Source: Proteobacteria bacterium UBA1844 (GTDB lineage Bacteria; Pseudomonadota; Gammaproteobacteria; Steroidobacterales; Woeseiaceae). From it: a DNA stretch of 64,000 bases. A program made the translations under genes and the position numbers. Position 1 is the first letter of the stretch. Every line of letters begins with the position of its first letter. The stretch covers positions 4,632-68,631 of the forward strand of contig DDIS01000085.1 in assembly GCA_002338615.1 (NCBI GenBank), written 5' to 3'. Under the pieces are notes generated by a model that had not been told where the DNA came from, made no database searches, and worked only from the letters and a program-made list of their open reading frames with translations. Shown here piece by piece: positions 1 through 7,234 of the stretch.

Positions 1-1
1 T

Positions 2-583
2 TTTCCACTGCGCGTTGTGGCGGCCGTGCGCGCGATGTGGCCCAAGCACAAGCCGTTGTCTGTACGTATTTCTGCGACCGACTGGGTGGAAGGCGGCCTG
101 CCCGAGGAAGATATGCTGGAAATGGCGCGGCTATTGAAGTCGGCCGGGGTCGATGTCATTAATGTCTCAACGGGGCAGGTGACCAAAGACGAAGACCCGG
201 TATACGGTCGGATGTTCCAGGCACCGTTTGCGGACCAGATCCGCAACGAAGTCGGGATACCGACCATCGTGGCCGGCAATATCACTACACTCGACCAGGC
301 CAACACGCTGGTTGCGGCCGGCCGAACCGACATTGTCGCGATGGCCCGGCCGTTGATGAATCAGCCTCACCTGGTGCTGGAGGCCGCCGCCCACTACGGT
401 CATAAAAAGCAGTTCTGGCCACCTCAATATCACTCCGGCAAGCCGCTGGCCGAAGCGCTCGCGGAAAAGGCAAACGAAGAAATGGCAGAACTGCGCAGAG
501 AAGCAAAACCACCGAATCCGCGAGACGCGCTGGCCATTGCCGTTGCGCGCGGCGAGGTCCTTGTGGGCCGGACTGAACAGTAA
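2..583 (+). CDS. Old Yellow Enzyme-type NADH:flavin oxidoreductase, C-terminal part (5' end outside window)
   Basis: The reading frame is open from the left edge, so only the C-terminal half of the FMN barrel is present. The visible start FPLRVVAAVRAMWP followed by RISATDWVEGG is the typical second half of the OYE barrel, and GNITT plus DIVAMARPLM form the phosphate-binding end of the barrel. The tail with WPPQY-SGKPL resembles the OYE-like domain of bifunctional anthraniloyl-CoA monooxygenase / salicylyl-CoA 5-hydroxylase proteins, which end in a similar WPxQY stretch; whether the N-terminal flavin monooxygenase half exists cannot be seen here. It is 12 bp upstream of a Rieske oxygenase pair, so a role in aromatic-compound oxidation is likely. 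The family is sure; the substrate is not known. Confidence 0.85.
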   Translation, partial: FPLRVVAAVRAMWPKHKPLSVRISATDWVEGGLPEEDMLEMARLLKSAGVDVINVSTGQVTKDEDPVYGRMFQAPFADQIRNEVGIPTIVAGNITTLDQANTLVAAGRTDIVAMARPLMNQPHLVLEAAAHYGHKKQFWPPQYHSGKPLAEALAEKANEEMAELRREAKPPNPRDALAIAVARGEVLVGRTEQ

Positions 584-595
584 AGGAGAAAGCAG

Positions 596-1903
596 ATGAG
601 TTATAACGATACCGATATAGCTGCCCTGATCACACCAACCATGATCCATCGTCGCGTTTATACGGATCCGCTCGTGTTCGATCTCGAGATGCAGCGTATC
701 TGGGGCAAGGCCTGGATTTTTATCGGGCATGAAAGCCAGGTCCCCAAGCCCGGTGACTACACGACGCAAACGATTGGCCGAACACCCGTCGTCATGGTGC
801 GCGACAAGCAAAACGACGTGCACGTCCTGTACAACCGTTGCGGGCACAAGGGCGCAAAGCTCGTGGATAAATCCTGCGGCACGGTCGGCGGAGGCTTTCG
901 CTGCTGTTATCACGGCTGGACCTACCGCCTGGACGGGAAATTGCTGGGCGTGCCGCATATGGCGGGATATGAAGGGACCGGATTTGACAAGGAGGACCCG
1001 CAGTACAGCATGCAAAGACTTGAGCGCTACGATACCCATCGCGGCTTCGTTTTCGCATCCATGGACGCCGATGCCCCGGACCTTCGGACCTGGCTCGGCG
1101 GCGCCGGGGATGTGCTCGACAATCTCTGCGATCGTTCACCGGAAGGCGAGGTGGAAGTCGCCGGGGGCATTCTTCGTTACGAGCACGATTGCAACTGGAA
1201 AATGTTTCTCGAGAATCTGAACGACACGATGCATCCGATGATCGTGCACCGCTCTGTCGTGGACGCGGCGAACAGCTACATGGCTACTTTGCCCGCGAAT
1301 TCGCCACGCCGGGATGAAGCCGAGATAATTCCACCTTTCGGCGCCTCCTACGAAAACTTTGAGGCCACCGGCATTACGGGTTTTCGCTATGGCCACCACT
1401 ACGATGGCGGCAAGAGCAGTATTCACGCGGACTACACTGTCGACCCGGATTATGAAGCCGTCATGCTTAAAGCATATGGCAAGGATAGAACCCAGGAAAT
1501 CCTGACATTCAACACGCACAACACGCTTTACTATCCGTCGTTGACGATCAAATCGGCGGTGCAGAATATCCGCATCGTCCGCCCGTTGGCTGTCGACAAA
1601 TGCGTAGTCGAATCCTGGTCGTTCCGTTTGAAAGGCGCACCGGACTCGATGCTGCAGCGAACTATTTTGTACTCGCGCCTGATCAACTCGAACGGTTCGA
1701 TGGTGGGCCCCGATGACCTGACGGCCTATTTTCGGATGCAACAGGGCCTGCAGTCGCAGGCGAACGACTGGGTGGAAATGCATCGCAACTACGGTAGCGA
1801 CGAGGATCACGGCGACCGACTCACTAACGTGGGAACCAGCGACCTCGACATGCGCAGCCAGTACGCGGCATGGCGTCACTACATGCTGGGGGAGGCGGCC
1901 TGA
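596..1903 (+). CDS. Rieske aromatic ring-hydroxylating oxygenase, alpha subunit
   Basis: Large subunit of a ring-hydroxylating dioxygenase, which adds O2 to an aromatic ring using electrons from a reductase/ferredoxin not found in this window. The Rieske [2Fe-2S] ligands are C82-x-H84 and C103-x2-H106 (CCYHGW). The mononuclear iron site is D210-x2-H213-x4-H218 (DTMHPMIVH), exactly the spacing of catalytic alpha subunits, with D210 as the bridging aspartate. At 435 aa it has the usual length. A GGAGA ribosome site lies just before the ATG. Its stop overlaps the start of the beta-subunit gene (ATGA), so the pair is translationally coupled. The substrate is unknown; the OYE-type gene upstream suggests a carboxylated or CoA-linked aromatic. 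Confidence 0.93.
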   Translation: MSYNDTDIAALITPTMIHRRVYTDPLVFDLEMQRIWGKAWIFIGHESQVPKPGDYTTQTIGRTPVVMVRDKQNDVHVLYNRCGHKGAKLVDKSCGTVGGGFRCCYHGWTYRLDGKLLGVPHMAGYEGTGFDKEDPQYSMQRLERYDTHRGFVFASMDADAPDLRTWLGGAGDVLDNLCDRSPEGEVEVAGGILRYEHDCNWKMFLENLNDTMHPMIVHRSVVDAANSYMATLPANSPRRDEAEIIPPFGASYENFEATGITGFRYGHHYDGGKSSIHADYTVDPDYEAVMLKAYGKDRTQEILTFNTHNTLYYPSLTIKSAVQNIRIVRPLAVDKCVVESWSFRLKGAPDSMLQRTILYSRLINSNGSMVGPDDLTAYFRMQQGLQSQANDWVEMHRNYGSDEDHGDRLTNVGTSDLDMRSQYAAWRHYMLGEAA

Positions 1904-2391
1904 TGAGTACGGATACAAAGAAGCCGGATATTCGCGACATCGAAACTTTCCTGTATGACGAGGCGTCCCTGCTCGACCGGCCGGACCTCGACAAGTGGAT
2001 CGAGATGTACACCGACGACGGAACCTACTGGATGCCGGCAATCGAAGATCAGGAAGATCCGCTCAATCACATTTCAATTTATTACGACGACCGTGTGCTT
2101 ATGGAAATCCGGCGCAGGAACTTTGTGCACCCCAGGGCTGCGTCCAAAGACTACAAGGTGCGCTGTTCACACATTATTTCCAATGTCCGGATCGAGAGCA
2201 TTACGGATGATGAGCTGCTTGTAACATCGAATTTTCAGTGTGTGATGTATTACAACAACAAGCAAACCCTGTATGCGGGCAAGTACACGCACAAACTCGT
2301 GGCTGTGAACGGAGGTTTCAAGATTCGGCACAAGCGTGTTGATTTGATCAATTGCGATGGTGTTCTGGGTACCATCATTATCTACATCTAG
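1903..2391 (+). CDS. Ring-hydroxylating oxygenase, beta (small) subunit
   Basis: A 162 aa protein of the SnoaL-like cone fold used by dioxygenase beta subunits. Family features are the acidic N-terminus DIETFLYDEASLLD, the W-x-x-MYTDDGTYWMP segment, and RVLMEIRRRNF followed by a CSHIISNVRI strand. It has a structural role in the alpha3beta3 hexamer and no catalytic residues. I chose the ATG at 1903, which overlaps the alpha stop by 4 bp; the longer frame from 1870 adds an MASLHAGGGG extension that merely reads through the end of the alpha gene. The C-terminus KIRHKRVDLINCDGVLGTI is typical of the family. Function follows from the adjacent alpha subunit. Confidence 0.92.
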   Translation: MSTDTKKPDIRDIETFLYDEASLLDRPDLDKWIEMYTDDGTYWMPAIEDQEDPLNHISIYYDDRVLMEIRRRNFVHPRAASKDYKVRCSHIISNVRIESITDDELLVTSNFQCVMYYNNKQTLYAGKYTHKLVAVNGGFKIRHKRVDLINCDGVLGTIIIYI

Positions 2392-2417
2392 CCAATCCCT
2401 GAAGCCACTCTCTGAAT

Positions 2418-3293
2418 ATGGAAGCCTTCCTTGCCAGGCATCAACTGCCTGCCGCATTCATCGAGACGGCGACGCGCTACTACATGCCGTTCGCCGAGTG
2501 GCTTGAGCAACGTCTCGTCGTTCGAAATACACCGGGTTTTGTGCTTGGCATCAATGGTGCGCAAGGTACCGGCAAAACGACGCTTGCCAGTTTCTTAAGA
2601 CAATACATGCGCGCCGAATACGGCCGCTCCGTGGCGCCGATGTCCATCGACGATTTTTACCTGGCCAAGGCTGAGCGCGATGAGCTTGCCCTGGCTGTTC
2701 ACCCGCTGCTGGCAACGCGCGGCGTGCCGGGCACGCACGATATCGAGCTTGGTATTTCAATTATTGATCGCTTGCGCTCGCAACAGGCAGACGAGGAACT
2801 GGCGCTGCCCAGATTCGATAAATCCATGGATGACCGCAAACCTGAACGGAACTGGCCGGTCGTGCAGGGCGCCGTCGATCTGATCATACTGGAGGGATGG
2901 TGTGTTGGATCCACGGTGTGCGACGTGAGCCGCTTGAGCGATCCGGTCAACGAGCTGGAGGCCAATGAAGACCCGCAGGGTGATTGGCGTGCGTACATCA
3001 ATATGAAACTGGCAACGGAGTACAGGGAGTTTTTCGAACGGCTGGACGCATTGTTGTTTCTGGAAGTGCCAAACTTTGAAGTGATATACAAGTGGAGGCT
3101 GGAGCAGGAACATAAACTGCGCGCGGCATCAACACCCGCATCTCGCGGCGTCCTCAGTGACGCGGAGGTGGCCCGCTTCATTCAGCACTTCGAGCGGATT
3201 ACGCGCAACAACCTTCTGACGATGCCGTTGAGTGCCGACGCCGTGATCCGGCTTGGCGATGACCACCAGGGCAAGGCAATGCGTCTCTCCTGA
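2418..3293 (+). CDS. P-loop kinase, plant-type D-glycerate 3-kinase family
   Basis: A 291 aa P-loop kinase. Walker A is GAQGTGKT at residues 47-54, followed by the SIDDFYL motif with the catalytic-base region and HPLLATRGVPGTHD, both hallmarks of the GLYK / YggC-type glycerate kinases. The second nucleotide-binding segment is DLIILEGWCVG. These enzymes phosphorylate D-glycerate to 3-phosphoglycerate, though several relatives have unknown substrates. It starts 26 bp after the oxygenase beta subunit on the same strand, with only a weak ribosome site, so it may be transcribed with that operon without a metabolic link. Family assignment is strong; substrate is by family only. Confidence 0.85.
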   Translation: MEAFLARHQLPAAFIETATRYYMPFAEWLEQRLVVRNTPGFVLGINGAQGTGKTTLASFLRQYMRAEYGRSVAPMSIDDFYLAKAERDELALAVHPLLATRGVPGTHDIELGISIIDRLRSQQADEELALPRFDKSMDDRKPERNWPVVQGAVDLIILEGWCVGSTVCDVSRLSDPVNELEANEDPQGDWRAYINMKLATEYREFFERLDALLFLEVPNFEVIYKWRLEQEHKLRAASTPASRGVLSDAEVARFIQHFERITRNNLLTMPLSADAVIRLGDDHQGKAMRLS

Positions 3294-3410
3294 TTCGTTC
3301 TGCATTCCAGTTAGTTAGACCACGACGCAGGAACTTTATTATATTTAGCATCTGATGCCAGTAATTCGATGCAACCCGCCGACGGCGAGTTTGATTGGTC
3401 GCGCCGCACA

Positions 3411-5678
3411 CTAGAGCGTTAGCTGAACGCCTATCCAAGCCGCTCGGGGCATGCCGGGAGAAAAGAAGCGCTTGTCTGAAATTGCAGGTCCAAGAACTTC
3501 GGTAGCATCCCCAAACAGGCCGAACGTCTCATACTTTTCATCCAGTACATTATCGATGTTCAGAAATACCTGGACCTGTTCGTTAATTTGATAGTCAGCG
3601 CGCAAGTTCAACACCGCGAAGCTTCCAATTCGCTCACGGTCGTTGCCCTCGTCCCCACGCATGTAAAAGCCACTATTTGCGAGCACATCCCCTGCAAATA
3701 CAAGTCGCTCGGCTGGATTGAACTGAATACCCATCTTGAGTAACTGAGCAGGAACCAGTGGCAGCTTATCGCCCATCGCGACGAAGATTTCGCCGTTGAT
3801 TGCAGCCGGGCTGTGTGGGCTTGGCAAGGTCAGACTCTCACGAAATTGTGCGTCAAGATAGGTGTAGTTGATGAACCATGTCGCGGAACCGGCTAATATG
3901 CCGTCCACATTTATCTCAAGCCCTTTGCGGCGAGTGCGACCGACATTTTCGAAGAAACCTTCATTCGTCAGCGCGCCAGCACTTACGAACAGGATATCGT
4001 CGTTGCTTGTTGTTTGAAAAATCCCGGTGTGCCAGCTCGCATCGAACATGTCGCCGCGTATCCCGATCTCGTATGTCGAAGCGACGACTTGGTCAAGCGG
4101 GGGATCTGAAAGAAAAGCATTAGGCAAACGGCAAGGGTCATCCTCGTCGGCACAGGTTAACTCAACTGGCGATGGGGCTCGATTTGATTCACTGTATCCC
4201 GCATAAAGCGTCATGCCACCCGCAAGTTTCGTTGTAATTCCGATCGCCGGATTGAACCGACGGAAATCATGGTCTCCGTTAAGTGCCGTGCCGAGCTGGT
4301 CTCGAAGCTTTACCCCGATGTCGTTGTAACGTCCTGCGACCGTTAGCGTTGTACTCTCTGAAATACTCAGAACATTGCTTAAATAAAAGCCAAGGGAGCG
4401 GGTTTCAGTACTAAGCTTCGTGAACGATTCGCGAACGAAAAAGCCACTTGGGACCGCAAGCCTGGTGTCATCCAGCTGTCCGAGCTCTGTGCTTGCTGCA
4501 AAATCGACTTTGCTGTCGTCAAAAGCCATGCCAATGGCGAAGAGATTGTTTCGTCCATCCAGGTCTCCTCGCCATGCGGCTTGAATGCCAAAACCTATAC
4601 TTGTCTGCTCCGTGCTAGTACGATTGATTGTCGCACCGTCGACGTTCTGGTTCGCTTGGATGTAGTTGTCGTGTTGGTCCAGAACCAATTTTTCCTCATC
4701 AGCTTCGATCTCACACATGAAGCCGGGATTGGCGTCACATTCTTCGAAGTCAGAATCATCGCCATTGTAGCTATCGATATCGCTCGCCCGCATGTAGACA
4801 TTGCCGTCGAGCGTCAGGTCGCTTGATGCTTCATAGTTGCCGATAAGGTTTACGAACCTGAGTTGGTTCCTCGTCTGATCAGGCCGCGTGAAGATGGAAG
4901 TGCGATCGGTTTCCAGCAATTCCACAGGAGCGGCACCGTTACCGATCAGATCGGTATTGGCCGCGGAAAATTTCAAATGAGTAGTGAGCTTATCCGACCG
5001 CCATCCGAGATCGCCAAAAAGTTGAGTTGCCTCAGTCGGCGAGTAGTTCCGCCATCCGTCTTCCTCCAAGTACGAAGCCGTGAAAAAATGGCTGAAGCTC
5101 TCGCCGCTGGACCCACCTGTTTCCGCCTGGGCACCCAGACGACCGTACGAGCCACCGTAGATTTTCGCCTTGGTCCCTGGGCTTGAGAACCCATTCTTTG
5201 TATTAATTGCTACCGAGCCACCGAGCGCGTTGAGTCCGAACAATGGGTTTGAACCTGGCATCAGATATACGGTATTAATTGCAGATTCCGGTATCAGTGC
5301 CCAGTTTACGGTATCGCCAAATGGTTCGTTTATTCTGACGCCGTCCTGGTAGACGGCGATGCCCTGGGCCAGCCCGAGCAAGGGCGAACCAACGAAACCT
5401 CGATACTGAAGATCCGGTTGCAGAGGATTACTCTGCGCCTCATTCACGAAAACGCTGCCCAGGCTTCGATTCATGAAGTCTGCAAGACTGAGCGCGCGTT
5501 TCTTACGTATTTCTTCCGCCGTTGCAGATTGCACGTTGGTGGCGATTTGGTCGATATCCAATCCGGCGCCTAGTGGCGTCTGACCAACGACTTCAACGAC
5601 TTCAATGGGCACTTCTTCAGTCTCGACCGCGGCGAGCGCGCCAGTTGCGGCCAAGCCCAGATAGATAGATAGCATCAT
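3411..5678 (-). CDS. TonB-dependent outer-membrane receptor (TBDR-0)
   Basis: A 755 aa outer-membrane beta-barrel receptor that imports a ligand with TonB energy. Seen: a short signal segment (MLSIYLGLAATGALA), a TonB-box-like VEVVGQT, a plug domain with GFVGSPLLGLAQGIAVYQDG and LGGSVAINTK, and a C-terminal barrel strand ending in aromatic-rich WIGVQLTL. I chose the ATG at 5678 because TAAGGA lies before it; a longer frame begins with TTG at 5732, has no ribosome site, but would give the signal a positive N-region, so the start is not settled. It is divergent from an exported DapA-like gene, and the 230 bp between them holds a perfect palindrome (5781-5797). It is only distantly like the two TBDRs at 16-24 kb. 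Ligand unknown. Confidence 0.9.
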   Translation of the reverse strand: MMLSIYLGLAATGALAAVETEEVPIEVVEVVGQTPLGAGLDIDQIATNVQSATAEEIRKKRALSLADFMNRSLGSVFVNEAQSNPLQPDLQYRGFVGSPLLGLAQGIAVYQDGVRINEPFGDTVNWALIPESAINTVYLMPGSNPLFGLNALGGSVAINTKNGFSSPGTKAKIYGGSYGRLGAQAETGGSSGESFSHFFTASYLEEDGWRNYSPTEATQLFGDLGWRSDKLTTHLKFSAANTDLIGNGAAPVELLETDRTSIFTRPDQTRNQLRFVNLIGNYEASSDLTLDGNVYMRASDIDSYNGDDSDFEECDANPGFMCEIEADEEKLVLDQHDNYIQANQNVDGATINRTSTEQTSIGFGIQAAWRGDLDGRNNLFAIGMAFDDSKVDFAASTELGQLDDTRLAVPSGFFVRESFTKLSTETRSLGFYLSNVLSISESTTLTVAGRYNDIGVKLRDQLGTALNGDHDFRRFNPAIGITTKLAGGMTLYAGYSESNRAPSPVELTCADEDDPCRLPNAFLSDPPLDQVVASTYEIGIRGDMFDASWHTGIFQTTSNDDILFVSAGALTNEGFFENVGRTRRKGLEINVDGILAGSATWFINYTYLDAQFRESLTLPSPHSPAAINGEIFVAMGDKLPLVPAQLLKMGIQFNPAERLVFAGDVLANSGFYMRGDEGNDRERIGSFAVLNLRADYQINEQVQVFLNIDNVLDEKYETFGLFGDATEVLGPAISDKRFFSPGMPRAAWIGVQLTL

Positions 5679-5780
5679 GTCCTTACCTGAAATCGTAAAA
5701 TTCCGGATCAGGGTGAACGGACAACTGGACAACTCGTGACGTCAAGGTCGTTACTCGAACTTCCCTGGAACCGGCTAGAT

Positions 5781-5816
5781 GTCCCAATTTATGGGACAGT
5801 AACACGTATAATGGGA
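5781..5816 (+). promoter_or_regulatory. Palindromic operator GTCCCA-N5-TGGGAC with -10 element, divergent promoter region
   Basis: A perfect inverted repeat, GTCCCA (5781-5786) - ATTTA - TGGGAC (5792-5797), is followed after exactly 8 bp by GTATAATGGGA (5806-5816), which holds a consensus -10 hexamer TATAAT at 5807-5812. With a 17 bp spacer the -35 region would fall inside the palindrome, so a bound regulator would contact or block polymerase. The same arrangement, with the same spacings, occurs at 7025 and 19590. It lies about 100 bp from both the TBDR-0 start and the DapA-like start; only the rightward gene has the -10 match. Confidence 0.7.
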
Positions 5817-5907
5817 ATTCGTCCTCAAGTTCGGTAATATTCAACCCGCTTTACAACTATGCGAAATTTTTGAGCGAATCCACCTTCCAGGAACCAGAGG
5901 ATGAGGA

Positions 5908-6912
5908 ATGAAAGAGAATAGTTTGCTAAACCGTCGGACGTTTGTAGCAACCCTCGCCGCGGGAGCGACAGTCATGACGACGCCAGCCTTGGCCGCTTCC
6001 CTAGCCGCGCAAAGGAAATTACATGGCTTGTTCCCAATTGCGTTCACCCCTGAAGGGCCGGACGGCAAGGTGGATTTTGACGATCTTGCTGCTCAGGTCG
6101 CGTTCCTGAGTCGTGGCAGAGTCCAGGGTGTTGCGTGGCCGCAAATCGCAAGCGGTTGGACAGAACTGTCGGAGAAAGATCGTATCCAGGGCGCCGAAGT
6201 AATGGTACAGGCAGGCGATGGAAATATGTCAGTGGTCATCGGCGTACAAAGCCGCAGTGGCGACTTTGCCGAAATCGAACGCTACGCACGTCATGCGGAA
6301 AAGATCGGCGCAAACGGTGTTATCTGTATTCCACCGGAGGGTGTCGACCACGCGGGTCTTTTAACTCTGTACCAGCGCCTAGGCAAGGTCACGAGTTTGC
6401 CAATCATGGTTCAGGCAGTTGGTGATTTCCCGGTGGATCTGTTACTCGAAATGTACGAGACGATTCCAACTGTCCGGTATGTCAAAGACGAGGCGGGAGT
6501 TCCCATCGAAAGAGTTGGAGAAATAACCCGCCGCACAAATGGCGAACTCAAGTGTTTCTCCGGCATGGGTGTTTACAACATGATCAGTGAGATGGAGGCG
6601 GGCTTTTCAGGTCATTGCCCGTTTACCAGTCTTGCTGACCTTTATACGGCAGCGTATGACCACTTCCACATTGGTGACAAGAGAGCAGCCTTTGAAACCT
6701 TCGGCTACATTCGCGCGGCCGACACCATGTTCTCACAGAGCAACGTTAACGTTCTGATTGCTCGCGGTATCTTCAAACCTACGACAACAGCCAAGTTTGC
6801 CCCTGACGTGGCCCAAGCCTTGGGAACCATAAATGCGCCAATGTGGGCGAGCTCACCGGATGACATCAAGCGGGTCCTGGACACGTACCTAAGGCCCCAT
6901 CTTCGAGTCTGA
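5908..6912 (+). CDS. Exported DapA-like (DHDPS/NAL superfamily) protein, copy 1
   Basis: A 334 aa TIM-barrel protein of the class I aldolase DHDPS/NAL superfamily carrying an N-terminal export signal: NRRTFVATLAAGATV with a twin-arginine pair and A-x-A cleavage region near residues 28-34. The barrel begins LHGLFPIAFTPEGPDGKVDFDDL. The Schiff-base lysine is retained as K193 in RYVKDEAGVP. However, the usual GTTGE substrate loop is ASGWTEL and the catalytic tyrosine position of the YN-P motif reads PIMVQAVGD, so it is not a lysine-biosynthesis DapA. Members of this superfamily cleave or dehydrate 2-keto-3-deoxy acids; a periplasmic one is unusual. A close paralogue is encoded at 19717 and both share the same promoter palindrome. 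Reaction unknown. Confidence 0.85.
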   Translation: MKENSLLNRRTFVATLAAGATVMTTPALAASLAAQRKLHGLFPIAFTPEGPDGKVDFDDLAAQVAFLSRGRVQGVAWPQIASGWTELSEKDRIQGAEVMVQAGDGNMSVVIGVQSRSGDFAEIERYARHAEKIGANGVICIPPEGVDHAGLLTLYQRLGKVTSLPIMVQAVGDFPVDLLLEMYETIPTVRYVKDEAGVPIERVGEITRRTNGELKCFSGMGVYNMISEMEAGFSGHCPFTSLADLYTAAYDHFHIGDKRAAFETFGYIRAADTMFSQSNVNVLIARGIFKPTTTAKFAPDVAQALGTINAPMWASSPDDIKRVLDTYLRPHLRV

Positions 6913-7234
6913 GTTTCGGTAATAGAGAATCTCGCTGGTAGTTATCCGGACGGCCGCCTTTGTTGTAGGTCGCATGGGCGGTCGTGCCGGTAATTCCGAC
7001 TTCTTAAGCGTATGAGCCGGCAGTGTCCCACTTTGTGGGATGACAAAGCGTATATTGGGCTTTTCTTGATTTTCGCCGTAACTTGATGCCATCATCGTAC
7101 CGTCATCGGGCCATTGGCATTCAGGAATGGACCGTACGCGCTCGTATTTTCCGGAGTACGGATTTTGGCCTTAATGTCACGACAAAGCAGGGCGCGCAGG
7201 CCAGGCTATTGCGTCAGGTCCCGATTGAAGAACT
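6913..7234. other. Intergenic region upstream of the DUF1592 operon
   Basis: About 320 bp without a convincing gene. It contains the third copy of the palindrome-plus-minus-10 element (7025-7059) and then about 175 bp of leader before the DUF1592 gene. A 61-codon frame starting at 7083 overlaps the next gene and has no recognisable protein features. No clear terminator hairpin was seen after the DapA-like gene. Confidence 0.5.
7025..7059 (+). promoter_or_regulatory. Palindromic operator GTCCCA-N5-TGGGAT with -10 element
   Basis: GTCCCA (7025-7030) - CTTTG - TGGGAT (7036-7041), then 8 bp, then GTATATTGGG (7050-7059). One base of the right arm differs from the perfect palindrome at 5781, but arm length, 5 bp spacer and 8 bp distance to GTATAnTGGG are identical. 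It is the likely promoter of the DUF1592-DUF1552-ankyrin operon, whose first start codon is at 7235. Confidence 0.65.

Noticed and set aside
167..1039. 290-codon minus-strand open frame opposite the OYE and Rieske genes
   Set aside because: It is antisense to two genes with clear motifs, has no family features and no ribosome site; it reflects codon bias in GC-rich DNA.
5908..6912. Lysine-biosynthesis dapA
   Set aside because: An export signal is present and the GTTGE and tyrosine motifs needed for dihydrodipicolinate synthase are missing; no lysine genes are nearby.
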